Positions 1-9,415 of a stretch of DNA of 64,000 nt are shown here, piece by piece (positions within the stretch are counted from its first letter, which is position 1; the number at the start of each line of letters is the position of its first letter). Under the pieces are notes generated by a model. That model was not told where the DNA came from, made no database searches, and saw only the letters and a program-made list of their open reading frames with translations. Source of the DNA: JBMNGH01 sp050949725 (GTDB lineage Bacteria > Bacillota > Thermosediminibacteria > Thermosediminibacterales > Tepidanaerobacteraceae); NCBI GenBank assembly GCA_050949725.1, contig JBMNGH010000003.1, forward strand, positions 1 to 64,000, read 5' to 3'. Made by a program: the position numbers and the translations under genes.

Positions 1-2
1 TG

Positions 3-158
3 CCATACCCCAAGCTGGGGTCGTTTTGTGCAGTTGGCGGATTGCGCCTGATCTTTGAGCTGTCGGAATATGGGTTGATCAAGATAACGGCTCAACGCTC
101 CGGTAATCGCAGCGACGAGCTGTCTGCTATCATCGGCTGTGGACAGCCTTTTGTGTAA
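3..158 (+). CDS. 3' end of an unidentified gene (partial)
   Basis: An open frame enters from the left edge and runs 51 codons to a TAA at 156-158. The visible tail contains the stretch ELSEYGLIKITAQ followed by RSGNRSDELSAIIGCGQPFV, ending directly in the stop. It is the only plus-strand coding signal in the first 14 kb and is followed by non-coding sequence. The composition looks like a real conserved C-terminus, but I do not recognise the family and the N-terminus is missing, so no function is given. Confidence 0.45.
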   Translation, partial: PYPKLGSFCAVGGLRLIFELSEYGLIKITAQRSGNRSDELSAIIGCGQPFV

Positions 159-386
159 TAGTATCGGGAGTGGTAACCTTTTGCATGTCTTGTTGTATGG
201 GCTCTTGTTTTTTTATGAGCTTGCTTGTTGAGGATTAAAAGATTAGTTTTCATGATGATCCAGAGAGAAGGGATAAGTACGTATATAGTGTGACGAGAAC
301 AATCCCCCATACCCAGTGCTGCTAGGTCCTTAGTGCTTGCAGAAAGACTGATTCTGTACCGTTCATTGTATTTGTTTATCCCCCTT
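159..386. other. Intergenic region between convergent genes
   Basis: About 230 bases between the plus-strand fragment ending at 158 and the minus-strand carboxyltransferase stop at 387. Near 163-185 there is a short stretch (TATCGGGAGTGGTAACCTT) resembling part of the element repeated at 18369, 25271 and 42925, but the match is partial. No credible gene was seen. Confidence 0.3.
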
Positions 387-1945
387 CTAAACAGGAATGT
401 TGCCGTGCTTTTTGGCTGGCCTGGTCTCTCTCTCTTGCTCATGAGCATTTCTAGGGCTGAGATTTAATTTTACTCTGGTTGTCGATGGTTCGATTACATC
501 GTCAACATAGCCTCTTTTTGCTGCCTGATAGGGATTGGCAAATTTATGTCTGTATTCGGTTATTTTTTTCGTTTCGGGTCTCTACAGGGTTTTGTGATGT
601 TTGGATTTCTTTCCTGAATATTATGTTGGCTGCTCCCTCTGGACCCATTACGGCTATTTCGGCTGTCGGCCATGCAAAGACTTGGTCTGCTCCCAGGTGC
701 CTCGAGCACATGGCTATGTACGCTCCGCCGTATGCCTTCCGGGTTATTACGGTTAGTTTGGGAACGGTGGCCTCGGAGTAAGCGTAGAGTAGTTTTGCTC
801 CATGGCGGATTATTCCTCCGTGTTCTTGTGCTACTCCCGGTAGGTAGCCGGGGGTGTCTGAGAATGTTATGAGCGGTATGTTGAATGCATCGCAAAATCT
901 TATGAATCTTGCTGCTTTGTCTGATGCGTTTATGTCTAGGCAACCGGCCAGGTGTCTGGGCTGGTTTGCCAATATTCCTACACTATGGCCGTTTAAAACG
1001 CGCAAAGCATGTTATCATGTTTTGCGCATAGAGTGGATGTACTTCTAATATTTGGTTTTGGTCTACAAGGTGTTTGATTACTTGTTTCATTTCATACGGT
1101 TTGTTAGGATCGTCGGGCACTATGGTGTTTAGTTCGGGGATTAGTCTCGTCGGATCGTCGTTTGTTTCTTGGTAGGGCGCATCTTCCAGGTTGTTTGATG
1201 GTATGTATGATAGCAGTGCCCTTATTTGATCAAAGCATTCTTCTTCTGTTTGGCTCATGAATTGTGCTACTCCGCTTTTGGTGTTGTGCGTGGCCGCCCC
1301 GCCTAATTCTTCAGGGGTGACTTCTTCGCCTGTTACTGCTTTTATTACTTGGGGGCCGGTTATGAACATTTTGCTTATACCTGATACCATGAATACAAAG
1401 TCTGTTATTGCAGGTGAGTATACTGCTCCTCCCGCACTTGGACCTAAGATTACTGATATTTGGGGTATTACTCCTGATGATATTGTGTTGCGATAGAAGA
1501 TCTCTCCATAACCTTTTAGGGCATCTACTCCTTCTTGTATTCGGGCTCCTCCTGAGTCGTTTAGGCCTATTAAGGGGGCTCCCATCTTCAGTGCCATGTC
1601 CATTACTTTGCATATCTTTTGGGCGTGCATTTCTCCTAATGAACCGCCTATTACGGTAAAGTCTTGGGCAAATATGTATACTAATCTGCCGTTTATTGTG
1701 CCATAGCCTGTCACTACTCCTTCTCCAGGGGCTTTTGTTTGGGCCATGTCAAATTCTATGCAGCGGTGTTCTACGAATGCGTCGATCTCCACAAAGCTCC
1801 CTTCGTCCAGCAGCTTGTGTATTCGCTCCCTAGCGGTGTATTTTCCGCTGTCGTGTTGCTTTTTTATTCGCTCCTCTCCTCCACCCTGCAAGATGATTTC
1901 ACGATTTTGATTAAGTAAGTCTAGCATGGAATCAAAGTCTTTCAT
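387..1945 (-). pseudogene. mmdA: Acyl-CoA carboxylase/decarboxylase carboxyltransferase subunit, four frameshifts
   Basis: Propionyl-CoA carboxylase beta / methylmalonyl-CoA decarboxylase alpha family, which moves a carboxyl group between biotin and an acyl-CoA. The N-terminal ~315 codons are intact, with ARERIHKLLDEGSF, GGSLGEMHAQKI and the oxyanion/CoA loop SGGARIQEGVDAL. The C-terminal half (GCLDINASDKAARFIRFCDA, EHGGIIRHGAKLLYAYSEAT, AYGGAYIAMCSRHLGAD) continues only after frame changes at about 992-994 (extra A in an A run, minus strand), 563-569 (A7), 463-465 (extra A) and 424-435 (extra GA in a GA repeat). The family ending AKKHGNIPV is restored at 387. A complete gene would be about 515 codons. 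Start ATG lies behind a GGGAGG site. Biotin carrier and membrane subunits are not in the window. Either a decaying gene or sequencing error; propionyl versus methylmalonyl specificity cannot be told. Confidence 0.85.
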
Positions 1946-2385
1946 TTTATGCCTCCCTTGATTGTAGATTCTTGACCGTTGAAATTTAAATTTAATAGTA
2001 TTATTTCTGATCTCGTATTCATATTACACTTAAATTTCTTTCAATTGGGTTTCTAAAAGGACTTTACATATACTCAAAATATTTGTTCCCAATTGCTGTT
2101 AAAGGGTTTTGTCTTAGTGCCTTTTTTTCACAAGCCTTGAAACATATCAGACATTAATAAAAACCCTTCCTATAGTTTAATTTTTTTCATTGTAAAGTGC
2201 CTAAAGTAGTGAATTTTTACCAGCGGGGCCTTGCGCCTTCTCAAGGAACTACTTAGCTCAGGGGTAAGCCTTTTCTCTTGATCGGCGCAAGGAAGCTGGA
2301 ACCTAGATGGCGGTGTAAAGTTTATGACAGTAACTTAACTTCAAACTTCAAGCAGTTAATATATTTTATACGTAGTAAAAAAATA
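1946..2385. other. 440-base non-coding gap with a long imperfect hairpin
   Basis: The space between the carboxyltransferase start and the alcohol dehydrogenase stop. Most is AT-rich without a gene. At about 2221-2302 the arms CCAGC/GCTGG and CCTTGCGCC/GGCGCAAGG, plus inner complementary pieces (TCAAG/CTTGA, CTTA/TAAG), would form an extended hairpin of about 80 nucleotides. No T tract follows it on either strand, so it is not an ordinary terminator. Confidence 0.5.
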
Positions 2386-3553
2386 CTAATATGCTTCTAA
2401 ATATAACTGTATGATCTCTTCTTCAGTAGGTACTCTTGGATTATTTGCAGGACTTCCACTTGCTATTGCATCCTTGGCCATTTTAGGAGCAAAACGTTTA
2501 AGATCTTCTTGTTTGACACCCGCATTACGCAGCCCGAGCATATTTAAATCTTTGCATAATTTTTCGACTGCCATGACAGATTTTTCCGCAGCCTCCAAGG
2601 TTGAGAGACCTATTACTGATTCTCCCATAGCCTCAGCTATTCGTGCAAATTTTTCAATATTGCCCGGGAGTGTAAAACGCATTACCGACGGCAGAAGCAC
2701 TGCATTAGACAGTCCGTGCGGCACATGAAATACAGCTCCAATAGGCCTTGACATGCCATGCACTAAACATACGGAGGAATTGCTAAAAGCCAAACCTGCC
2801 ATTGTAGCCGCAAACATCATATGGTATCTGGCTTCGACATCCCTCCCATTGCTCCACGCTTGCCGCAAATACTTGCTTATAAGTCTTATTGCCTCCAGTG
2901 CTATTATATCGGTATATGGCTGAGCTTTTTGAGAAATATAAGCCTCTATTGCGTGTGTAAGTGCATCGAGACCCCGTAGCAGCAGTAAGCCTCTTCGGCG
3001 CAGTAAACGTCAACTGAGCATCACATATAGACACACTCGGCATTATGTAATCGCTTATAATCAACATTTTCACATCATCAGTCTTATCTGTAATTATTGT
3101 AGTCCTTGTTACCTCACTTCCGGTTCCAGCAGTAGTCGGTATGGCAATAAGGGGAACATTCGGACCAGGTATCCTTTGGATGCCCATAAAGGTTCTAATT
3201 GGAACATCATGTGTAACAACAGCTCCTACAGCTTTCCCAGTGTCGATTGGGCTGCCGCCTCCTAATGAAATTATAAATTCGCAATTATTTTCCCTGAAGA
3301 TTTTTGCTCCTTCCTCTACATGGCCTGTATGTGGTTCTTCATTTACTTTGTTATAAATTGCCAATTCAATTCCTGAATCTTTTAAATATCTTGTGACTTG
3401 ATCCTGGACACCGGTTTTTTCCATGACACTGTCTGTGACTAAAAGTGCTCTTTTGCCAAATGGTCGAGCAACTTCACCAACCGTTTTTAGACAGCCCAGT
3501 CCTGTCACGATACGTTTAGGAGTAAAGACATCATACTGCTTATCAAATAACAT
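2386..3553 (-). pseudogene. Iron-containing alcohol dehydrogenase (group III), one frameshift
   Basis: NAD(P)-dependent Fe-ADH family (1,3-propanediol/butanol/sulfoacetaldehyde reductase relatives), interconverting an aldehyde and an alcohol. The N-terminal part has the nucleotide-binding signature SLGGGSPIDTGKAVG and IPTTAGTGSEVTR. After LTAATG the frame breaks: minus-strand ACGGGGTCTC at 2972-2975 has one G too many; restoring it gives GLDALTHAIEAY with the metal-binding histidine, then HGMSRPIGAVFHVPHGLSNAVLLP with the remaining metal histidines, and the protein ends at the stop at 2386. Total length would be ~388 codons, normal for the family. Start ATG follows GGAGGTG. It lies downstream of the TRAP/aldehyde dehydrogenase genes on the same strand and may share their pathway; substrate unknown. 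Confidence 0.85.
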
Positions 3554-3583
3554 AAAAACACCTCCAAAAATAATAATGCTTAA

Positions 3584-5943
3584 TTAAAAATTTGAGGTTT
3601 TATGTGAATAATTTGTTGATGTAACTTTATTTAATACTAAAAAAACTAATAGCATAGCATAACATAAAACCCCAATTATCAAAGCTTCATTAAGCCCAAG
3701 TCCTATGGAAATAACTGTTGCTAAAGATGAACCCATTACTGAGCTTAAACAATTAATCCCAAGCAGCCATGGGATATATGCCTCTTTCTCATACAACTTT
3801 AGTGAACGGATGGCCAGTGGAAATGGGATACCCATAATAAATCCTAAAGGTAACAACATTGCAAAGGCAACTATTAAACGTTTCCACAGCTGAAGATTCA
3901 GTAAAGCCTGAAGAAACCCAGGTAAAAAAACGACATACAATATAAGGACTATACAAAGACATAAAAGTGAGCGGGCAATTACAATCCATGTTTTTTCTAG
4001 AGCAATTCTATTGCTGAAGAAGCTTCCCAGCCCTGCTCCTAATAAAATGGAAGACAAAAGGACCGCAATAGACATAACAGGTTCGCCAAAAAAAAGAATG
4101 AACTTTTGTAGAAGAGAGATCTCTACAAGCATAAATCCCATTCCTAAAAATAGTACTGTCAAAATATAAGTTACTGTGTATTTTTTGAAGCGTATCTTTG
4201 TACTTTTTTTTTCTGTAAATAACTAATGGAATTAAAATAACAAGCATTAAGATAAGTAAGGAAAGACGCAAGACTAAAGACAAAGTTTTTGGAATGCCTT
4301 TTTCGAATTTATAGAAAAACGGGTTGTTATCAGTAACCGGACTGATATCATAACCGTGTGATTCAACATTTTTGACAGCTTCGTCAACCGACAATTGACC
4401 GGTTTCCATCGATACTAAAAATGAATTTAATAGTTTACCTTTACCTAACAAAGGAAAATATGTTGACATGGGGTTAAAGCCAAATTCTTCAATTGCTAAA
4501 TTGTATAGTATCTCGGATTCTTCTTTCGTTAAAGGTACTTTTTTTAGCACAAAAACCGGATAGGTATCTGAACCTAAGATATAAAAATGTTTCATTGCAT
4601 CCTCTGATTCTAACCCACATTTTTCAAAAACCGTAAGGCAGGTTGTTAATAAACGAAGTATTTCAACATCGTCGTGGGCGATTACTATTAAACTACCTTG
4701 TTCTGTCAAGTGAGCAATGTAATCTCCAATCGATTCCACTGTAAAGAGGTAATTTTCGGTTAATGAAAGCCCTTCTCTGCTACGATTTGTATTAGTTACA
4801 GCCAGACTCAACATAATAATGTCATACGTTGATTTTTTGCCTTTTTACAAAGCTCCTGCCCTCATCAACAATTATCTGGACACCTTCATAATCGTCGTAA
4901 ATGTTTCCATTATAATTAGAATAGCGTTTAACCAATTTTACTATGTCTTTGTTAACCTCGACCGCTGTTATATTTTCAACACCGCCAAGTTTAGCGACCA
5001 ATATATCTCGACCGCCTCCCGGGCCGATTATAAGTGCGTTTTTCTTTTGTTCGGGTGAAAGGGTATGAAAAGGAAAATAACCTGTAAAAGATTTTTTTAG
5101 ATGGTTTATATTCGGATCGGATATTACGCCACTATATTTATACATCGGCATTCCAGCCGTTCCATTTAAATAGATATCCATCCATCCTATATGATCAGGA
5201 TATTGTATTAAATCAATTCTGCCAAAAGCCCCATAAGTTGTTTCTTTTATTTTCCCATCAAACAAATTGATTGCATCGTATATTTCCTTGTCAGGATTTG
5301 TTGATATTGAAACTTCGGTTATGGCTGAAGAAGGGCTTAGGCCTAGAATAAATAAGACAATAGTCAATAAAAATATCAGTATATTAGTAATACATTTTTT
5401 TATCATGATTTTTGATAAATATAACCCTAAAATGGCAATGATTATAGAATATAGCAAAAGAGCATTTTGGGTGCCAAAACAGTTAATCAAAAAAATAACC
5501 GCCACACATCCTATTGCAACACCGATCATGTCGGCGCTATAGATGTAAGATGTCACATGAGGTATCAGACTATATACAAATGCCAAAATAACACCACAAC
5601 AAAAAAACGGCAAAAATGCAGGTATCAGATAAACTAATAAGTTGTTACGTAACAAATCATTATTGCTTATAATACAAATGGAGAGTGAGGCTATAACTAT
5701 ACTTAGTGATAAAACACTCAGCCACCTCAAAAATATTTTATAACCTTTATCTTTTTTTGCAAAAAAGTGCATATAAATGCTGCCTGTCCCGGAACCTAAT
5801 AAAGCCAGACATACGATGGCAGATACATAATGATAATCTAATATCGATGAGAGCAACCGCATCAATGTTATCTCATACGAAATGATGCAAAATGAAATAA
5901 AAAACACGCTAATAATTAATGCAGATATTGATCGGTTGCTCAT
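3584..5943 (-). pseudogene. Multi-pass membrane protein with spermidine-synthase-like methyltransferase fold, two frameshifts
   Basis: Three consecutive reading frames form one protein of about 785 codons: an N-terminal block of six or seven membrane helices (FISFCIISYEITLMRLLSS onwards), a soluble SAM-binding/spermidine-synthase-type domain (NALIIGPGGGRDILVAKL, then ITAVEVNKDIV), and a C-terminal block of further helices with FILFFGEPVMSIAVLLSSIL. Breaks are a minus-strand A5 at 4842-4846 (one A too many) and an A9 at 4204-4212 (one too many). Correcting them joins the pieces without loss. Start ATG follows AAAGGAGAC. Family members are annotated spermidine synthase-like, but aminopropyl transfer has not been shown for such membrane forms, so the biochemical role is left open. 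It sits between dctM and the alcohol dehydrogenase with 30-60 base gaps. Confidence 0.75.
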
Positions 5944-5999
5944 TTAAGTCTCCTTTCTGAATTATATGTAAAATTTACACAAACATAATATTTGCGCTG

Positions 6000-7331
6000 C
6001 TAAAACAACAAATTTGGTATATACATCACGATTATCGGGGCAAAACACAAGATTACTAGCCCTAGCATCTGCAGTGCCACAAATGGGACTGCGCCCCTAT
6101 AAATATGCCCCAAATTGATTGAAGGAGGAACAGTACCTTTGAGGTAAAACAGTGCGTACCCGAAAGGCGGTGTTAAAAATGACATCTGTAAATTTACCGC
6201 CATCATTATAACAAACCAAAGCAAGTCAAACCCTAACGATTCGGCTATTGGCAAAAATATGGGAAATGTCATGTATATAATGCCTATCCAATCGACCATG
6301 AATCCCAAGAGAAACACTATTAACATCATTATAAAAAATATTCCCCATCTACCTAAACCGGCAAACGACATGACTAAATTAGTAACAACATCCCCACCGC
6401 CTAATCCGAGAAATACACCTGTGAACAATGTTGCACCGATCATTGTAGCCAAAACCATGCAATTTGATTTGAAGGTTGAATACAGGGCTTCCAATAAGGC
6501 TTTCCATGTAAACCTTTTATATGCTATCATAAGTAGTAAGGCTATCAAGGCCCCCACACCTGCGGCTTCGGTAGGTGTGGCCACACCCATCCATATTGAC
6601 CCTAATACTGCTAATATAAGGAGCAATGGGGGCACAAGGCTTTTTAAGAGCTTTTTTATTAATACTGGTCTCGGAATGGCTTTTCTCTCTTCTTCAGTTA
6701 AAGCCTTGCCTTTGCTTGGGTCTATTGCTGTAACAATTAAAACGTAAACAAAAAATAAGACTCCGAGCAATGCACCAGGTAGAAAAGCTCCTGCAAAAAG
6801 CCGGCCTACAGAAATGCCCGATTGGTCAGCCATCATGACTAACATTATACTAGGCGGTATCAGGATTCCCAGCGAACCTCCGGCTGCTACACAACCCGTT
6901 GCAAGGCATTTATCATATTCACGCTTCATCATCATAGGAATTGCCATAACTGACATGCTGACAACCGTAGCTCCCATTATTCCCGTTGTTGCAGCAAAAA
7001 TAACGCTCAAAACAACGACAGCTAGGGCGATTCCACCATTGAGTGAACCAAAGACATGCATCATAGCCTCGAATAGTTCATCAGCCATTCCCGACTTTTC
7101 CAAAAAAGAAGCCATCAGTATAAAAAGAGGAATTGCGATCATAATGTTGTTAGTGATAGTATCAAAACTGCGATTCATAAAAAGGTACAAACCCGCAGGG
7201 CCCCAACCTAAAATAGACATTATAGTCGCTACCCCGCCCATGACAAATGCTACCGGTTGCCCAAAATACAGGCCCACCATCATTCCTATAATCATCAGAA
7301 TTGCTGAAAGTTCAGGTGATAAATTAATCAT
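6000..7331 (-). CDS. dctM: TRAP transporter large permease subunit
   Basis: 443 residues of almost continuous hydrophobic helices, the expected size for DctM with 11-12 membrane segments. Typical motifs are FGQPVAFVMGGVA near the N-terminus, AIPLFILMASFLEKSGMADE and the central ASGGSLG/IPPS-like stretch AAGGSLGILIPPSIMLVMMA. It forms the ion-driven carrier that accepts substrate from the periplasmic-type binding protein. The ATG at 7331 overlaps the dctQ stop by four bases (ATGA), so the two are translationally coupled. Start has GGAGAG upstream. Substrate cannot be read from sequence; the neighbouring CoA-acylating aldehyde dehydrogenase hints at a C2-C4 organic acid or sulfonate. Confidence 0.95.
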   Translation of the reverse strand: MINLSPELSAILMIIGMMVGLYFGQPVAFVMGGVATIMSILGWGPAGLYLFMNRSFDTITNNIMIAIPLFILMASFLEKSGMADELFEAMMHVFGSLNGGIALAVVVLSVIFAATTGIMGATVVSMSVMAIPMMMKREYDKCLATGCVAAGGSLGILIPPSIMLVMMADQSGISVGRLFAGAFLPGALLGVLFFVYVLIVTAIDPSKGKALTEEERKAIPRPVLIKKLLKSLVPPLLLILAVLGSIWMGVATPTEAAGVGALIALLLMIAYKRFTWKALLEALYSTFKSNCMVLATMIGATLFTGVFLGLGGGDVVTNLVMSFAGLGRWGIFFIMMLIVFLLGFMVDWIGIIYMTFPIFLPIAESLGFDLLWFVIMMAVNLQMSFLTPPFGYALFYLKGTVPPSINLGHIYRGAVPFVALQMLGLVILCFAPIIVMYIPNLLF

Positions 7332-7840
7332 AGTTTCTCTCCTTTTACAACAAAGTATATGTTTTTAAGTAAAGTAGAAAGGGCTGCAATTGTAAGAAGA
7401 AATCCTCCTGCAGGCACAAAGAATTTCACTGGATATACTATTACATTAAACGCACTTGAGGTTCTTTCCCTTAATAAAAAAGATGTCATAAAAAACTCCC
7501 ATCCTTCAATCAAAAAAACATAACAAAACAAACCTATAAAAGGTACAAAAGTGACAATATCAATTACTGCCCTTGCTTTGGGAGAAAATTTCATATAAAA
7601 AAGGTCAACATTAACATGACCCTCATAGTAATGAGTGTAACCGAGAGCAAACATAATCGATGCAGCTAAAGCAAACTTCAGTATTTCATGTGTCCAAATA
7701 GTGGGGCTGCCTAAAATCCTACGGGTGAAAACTTCGTATATGGATAGCGAAAGTAGTATAACTAAAACCCATGAAAATATTTTTCCAGAGCCAATAGAGA
7801 TTAAATCAAATATCCTAACAATTTTTTTGACAAAACTCAA
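7328..7840 (-). CDS. dctQ: TRAP transporter small permease subunit
   Basis: About 171 residues with four predicted membrane helices, the DctQ pattern, including the conserved region TRRILGSPTIWTHEILKFAL and the later stretch YYEGHVNVDLFYMKFSPKAR. It partners DctM in the membrane. The start chosen is a TTG at 7840, seven bases after AGGAGG; an in-frame ATG two codons earlier would lie inside or directly against that site, and the longer upstream frame has no ribosome binding site. Co-transcribed between dctP (upstream) and dctM (overlapping). Confidence 0.9.
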   Translation of the reverse strand: MSFVKKIVRIFDLISIGSGKIFSWVLVILLSLSIYEVFTRRILGSPTIWTHEILKFALAASIMFALGYTHYYEGHVNVDLFYMKFSPKARAVIDIVTFVPFIGLFCYVFLIEGWEFFMTSFLLRERTSSAFNVIVYPVKFFVPAGGFLLTIAALSTLLKNIYFVVKGEKL

Positions 7841-7952
7841 GCTCATCCCTCCTGTTCCAAAGATAAAAAAATATTTAAAATACGTAGGTTCGGCATAAGC
7901 CAAACCTACCTAAGTATTTTGACAATTGTGATTGTTCTCCTGTAAATGTTTT

Positions 7953-9227
7953 TTACGGGATGATGGGATTCATTTCATACGGTGTTCCCTCTTTCCAGAA
8001 TTCCTGGGCTTCCATCCTTTCACGCACAGTCTTTTCCAGTTCAATAACACTATCGTACACACCATGCTGTTTGGCTAATTCCTCAAGTTTAGCGTAAACC
8101 TCATCGATATTAGGAGGAGTTCTTCCGAACATAAACGGTTCTTGAAGTTCACGATACTCTTTCATTTGATACAAGAACTTGATTTGTGAAAAAGCAATCT
8201 TGCAGTGATCAGGATTCTCCTCGGCATCTTTCAACAGATAGTTATAAGCCAGCTCTTGTATTCTATTGAGGCTGTCATCGTCCAACCTGGTAATTGTTGT
8301 ACCTGCTTCTAAAAACCTGTTTGTATACTCTACAGCTGAATACTCAAAGAAAGTCCATGCCCACATCATAGAAGCCATTGCCGCTTCTTTAAATAAGAAT
8401 TTTGTCTTATCGGATAAAGTATCCCAAGCTTGTTTATTTACCATAACTCCAGATAAGGGGCCAGGTTGGTGCCACCCTGGAGCGACCCAATATTTAGTAA
8501 CCTCTTGAAAGCCCATAGCCCAGTCGGTTTCAGGGACTCCGAATTCAGCACCTTCTATAGTTCCGCGCTGTAAACCAAGATATATCTCCGCACCAGGCAT
8601 AAAAATAGCTGCTCCGCCCAAGTCCTGGAGAATGTTTGCCTGATTTCTACCACACTGGCGCATTTTTATATCCTTATAATCATCTGCGGTATATACTGGT
8701 ACATTTGTACGTTGTCCTGATTCAGGGCTTGTAATTGAGTGAGGAAACCAAACAATATTATACTTTCCATAAAGCTCCTGAGCTAATTCAAAACCGCCAC
8801 CTTGCCAGTACCATATCATGTAGTCCTGTGGGTTAAATCCCATTGGAACAGATGTAATCAAATCAAAAGCCGTGTTTTTACCGGCCCAGTAACTAGGCCA
8901 ATCGGTTCCCATTTCTATTACACCTTTAGATACTGCATCAAACATCTCATCCGAAGTAGTAATAAGTGTCCCGCCCTCATAATATTCTAGCTCCAAGTCA
9001 TCTGCTAGTCTGTTGACAAGGTCACCAAAATACTTATCTCCACGCCATAGTGTAATAGATGGAACCCAAATGGTCTGATACCTCCATTTTTTCTTTTGAA
9101 CTTGTTGTGTTTGTTGTTCACCCGAATCACTCGATTGAGCGGCTTGTTCACTATTACCTCCACAGGCTGTTATACTGGCAAGTAAGGCAAAAACAAGTAA
9201 AAAAACTATTAGCCTTTTGATCTTCAT
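7953..9227 (-). CDS. dctP: TRAP transporter substrate-binding lipoprotein
   Basis: 424 residues. Start ATG at 9227 is placed seven bases after GGAGGTG and opens a lipoprotein signal (KIKRLIVFLLVFALLASITACGG, lipobox ending at Cys). The mature protein has a DctP/TAXI-like bilobed binding fold with WFPHSITSPESG, IKMRQCGRNQANILQDLG and GTIEGAEFGVPETDW; the last resembles the conserved segment of DctP proteins that bind monocarboxylates or amino acids. It captures substrate outside the membrane and hands it to DctQM. A longer frame upstream lacks the signal and is not used. The 128-base gap before it and the aldehyde dehydrogenase may hold the transporter promoter. Confidence 0.92.
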   Translation of the reverse strand: MKIKRLIVFLLVFALLASITACGGNSEQAAQSSDSGEQQTQQVQKKKWRYQTIWVPSITLWRGDKYFGDLVNRLADDLELEYYEGGTLITTSDEMFDAVSKGVIEMGTDWPSYWAGKNTAFDLITSVPMGFNPQDYMIWYWQGGGFELAQELYGKYNIVWFPHSITSPESGQRTNVPVYTADDYKDIKMRQCGRNQANILQDLGGAAIFMPGAEIYLGLQRGTIEGAEFGVPETDWAMGFQEVTKYWVAPGWHQPGPLSGVMVNKQAWDTLSDKTKFLFKEAAMASMMWAWTFFEYSAVEYTNRFLEAGTTITRLDDDSLNRIQELAYNYLLKDAEENPDHCKIAFSQIKFLYQMKEYRELQEPFMFGRTPPNIDEVYAKLEELAKQHGVYDSVIELEKTVRERMEAQEFWKEGTPYEMNPIIP

Positions 9228-9415
9228 TAATTCACCTCCAGAAATAATTTCAAGCAATTGTATTGTTGGATGTACAGAAATAGACAATTATTCGGGCCAT
9301 TAAGTCAAGCTCTAAGCTAACCCTTCGATAGAACACCTCCCTCTATTATCTTGTTTTACTTAAAATTTAAAAACTATCACAACTATGCATTTAATTTTTA
9401 TGCTTGTAATAGTTA

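Noticed and set aside
92..448. Minus-strand 118-codon frame as an independent gene
   Set aside because: Its first part is the end of the carboxyltransferase read after a frameshift (KRE...), and the rest has no family resemblance; the true family ending AKKHGNIPV is found in another frame ending at 387.
2250..2290. tRNA gene suggested by TTAGCTCAGGGGTAAG
   Set aside because: The D-arm likeness is isolated; there is no acceptor stem, anticodon arm or T-loop in the right places, and the piece is part of the long hairpin.
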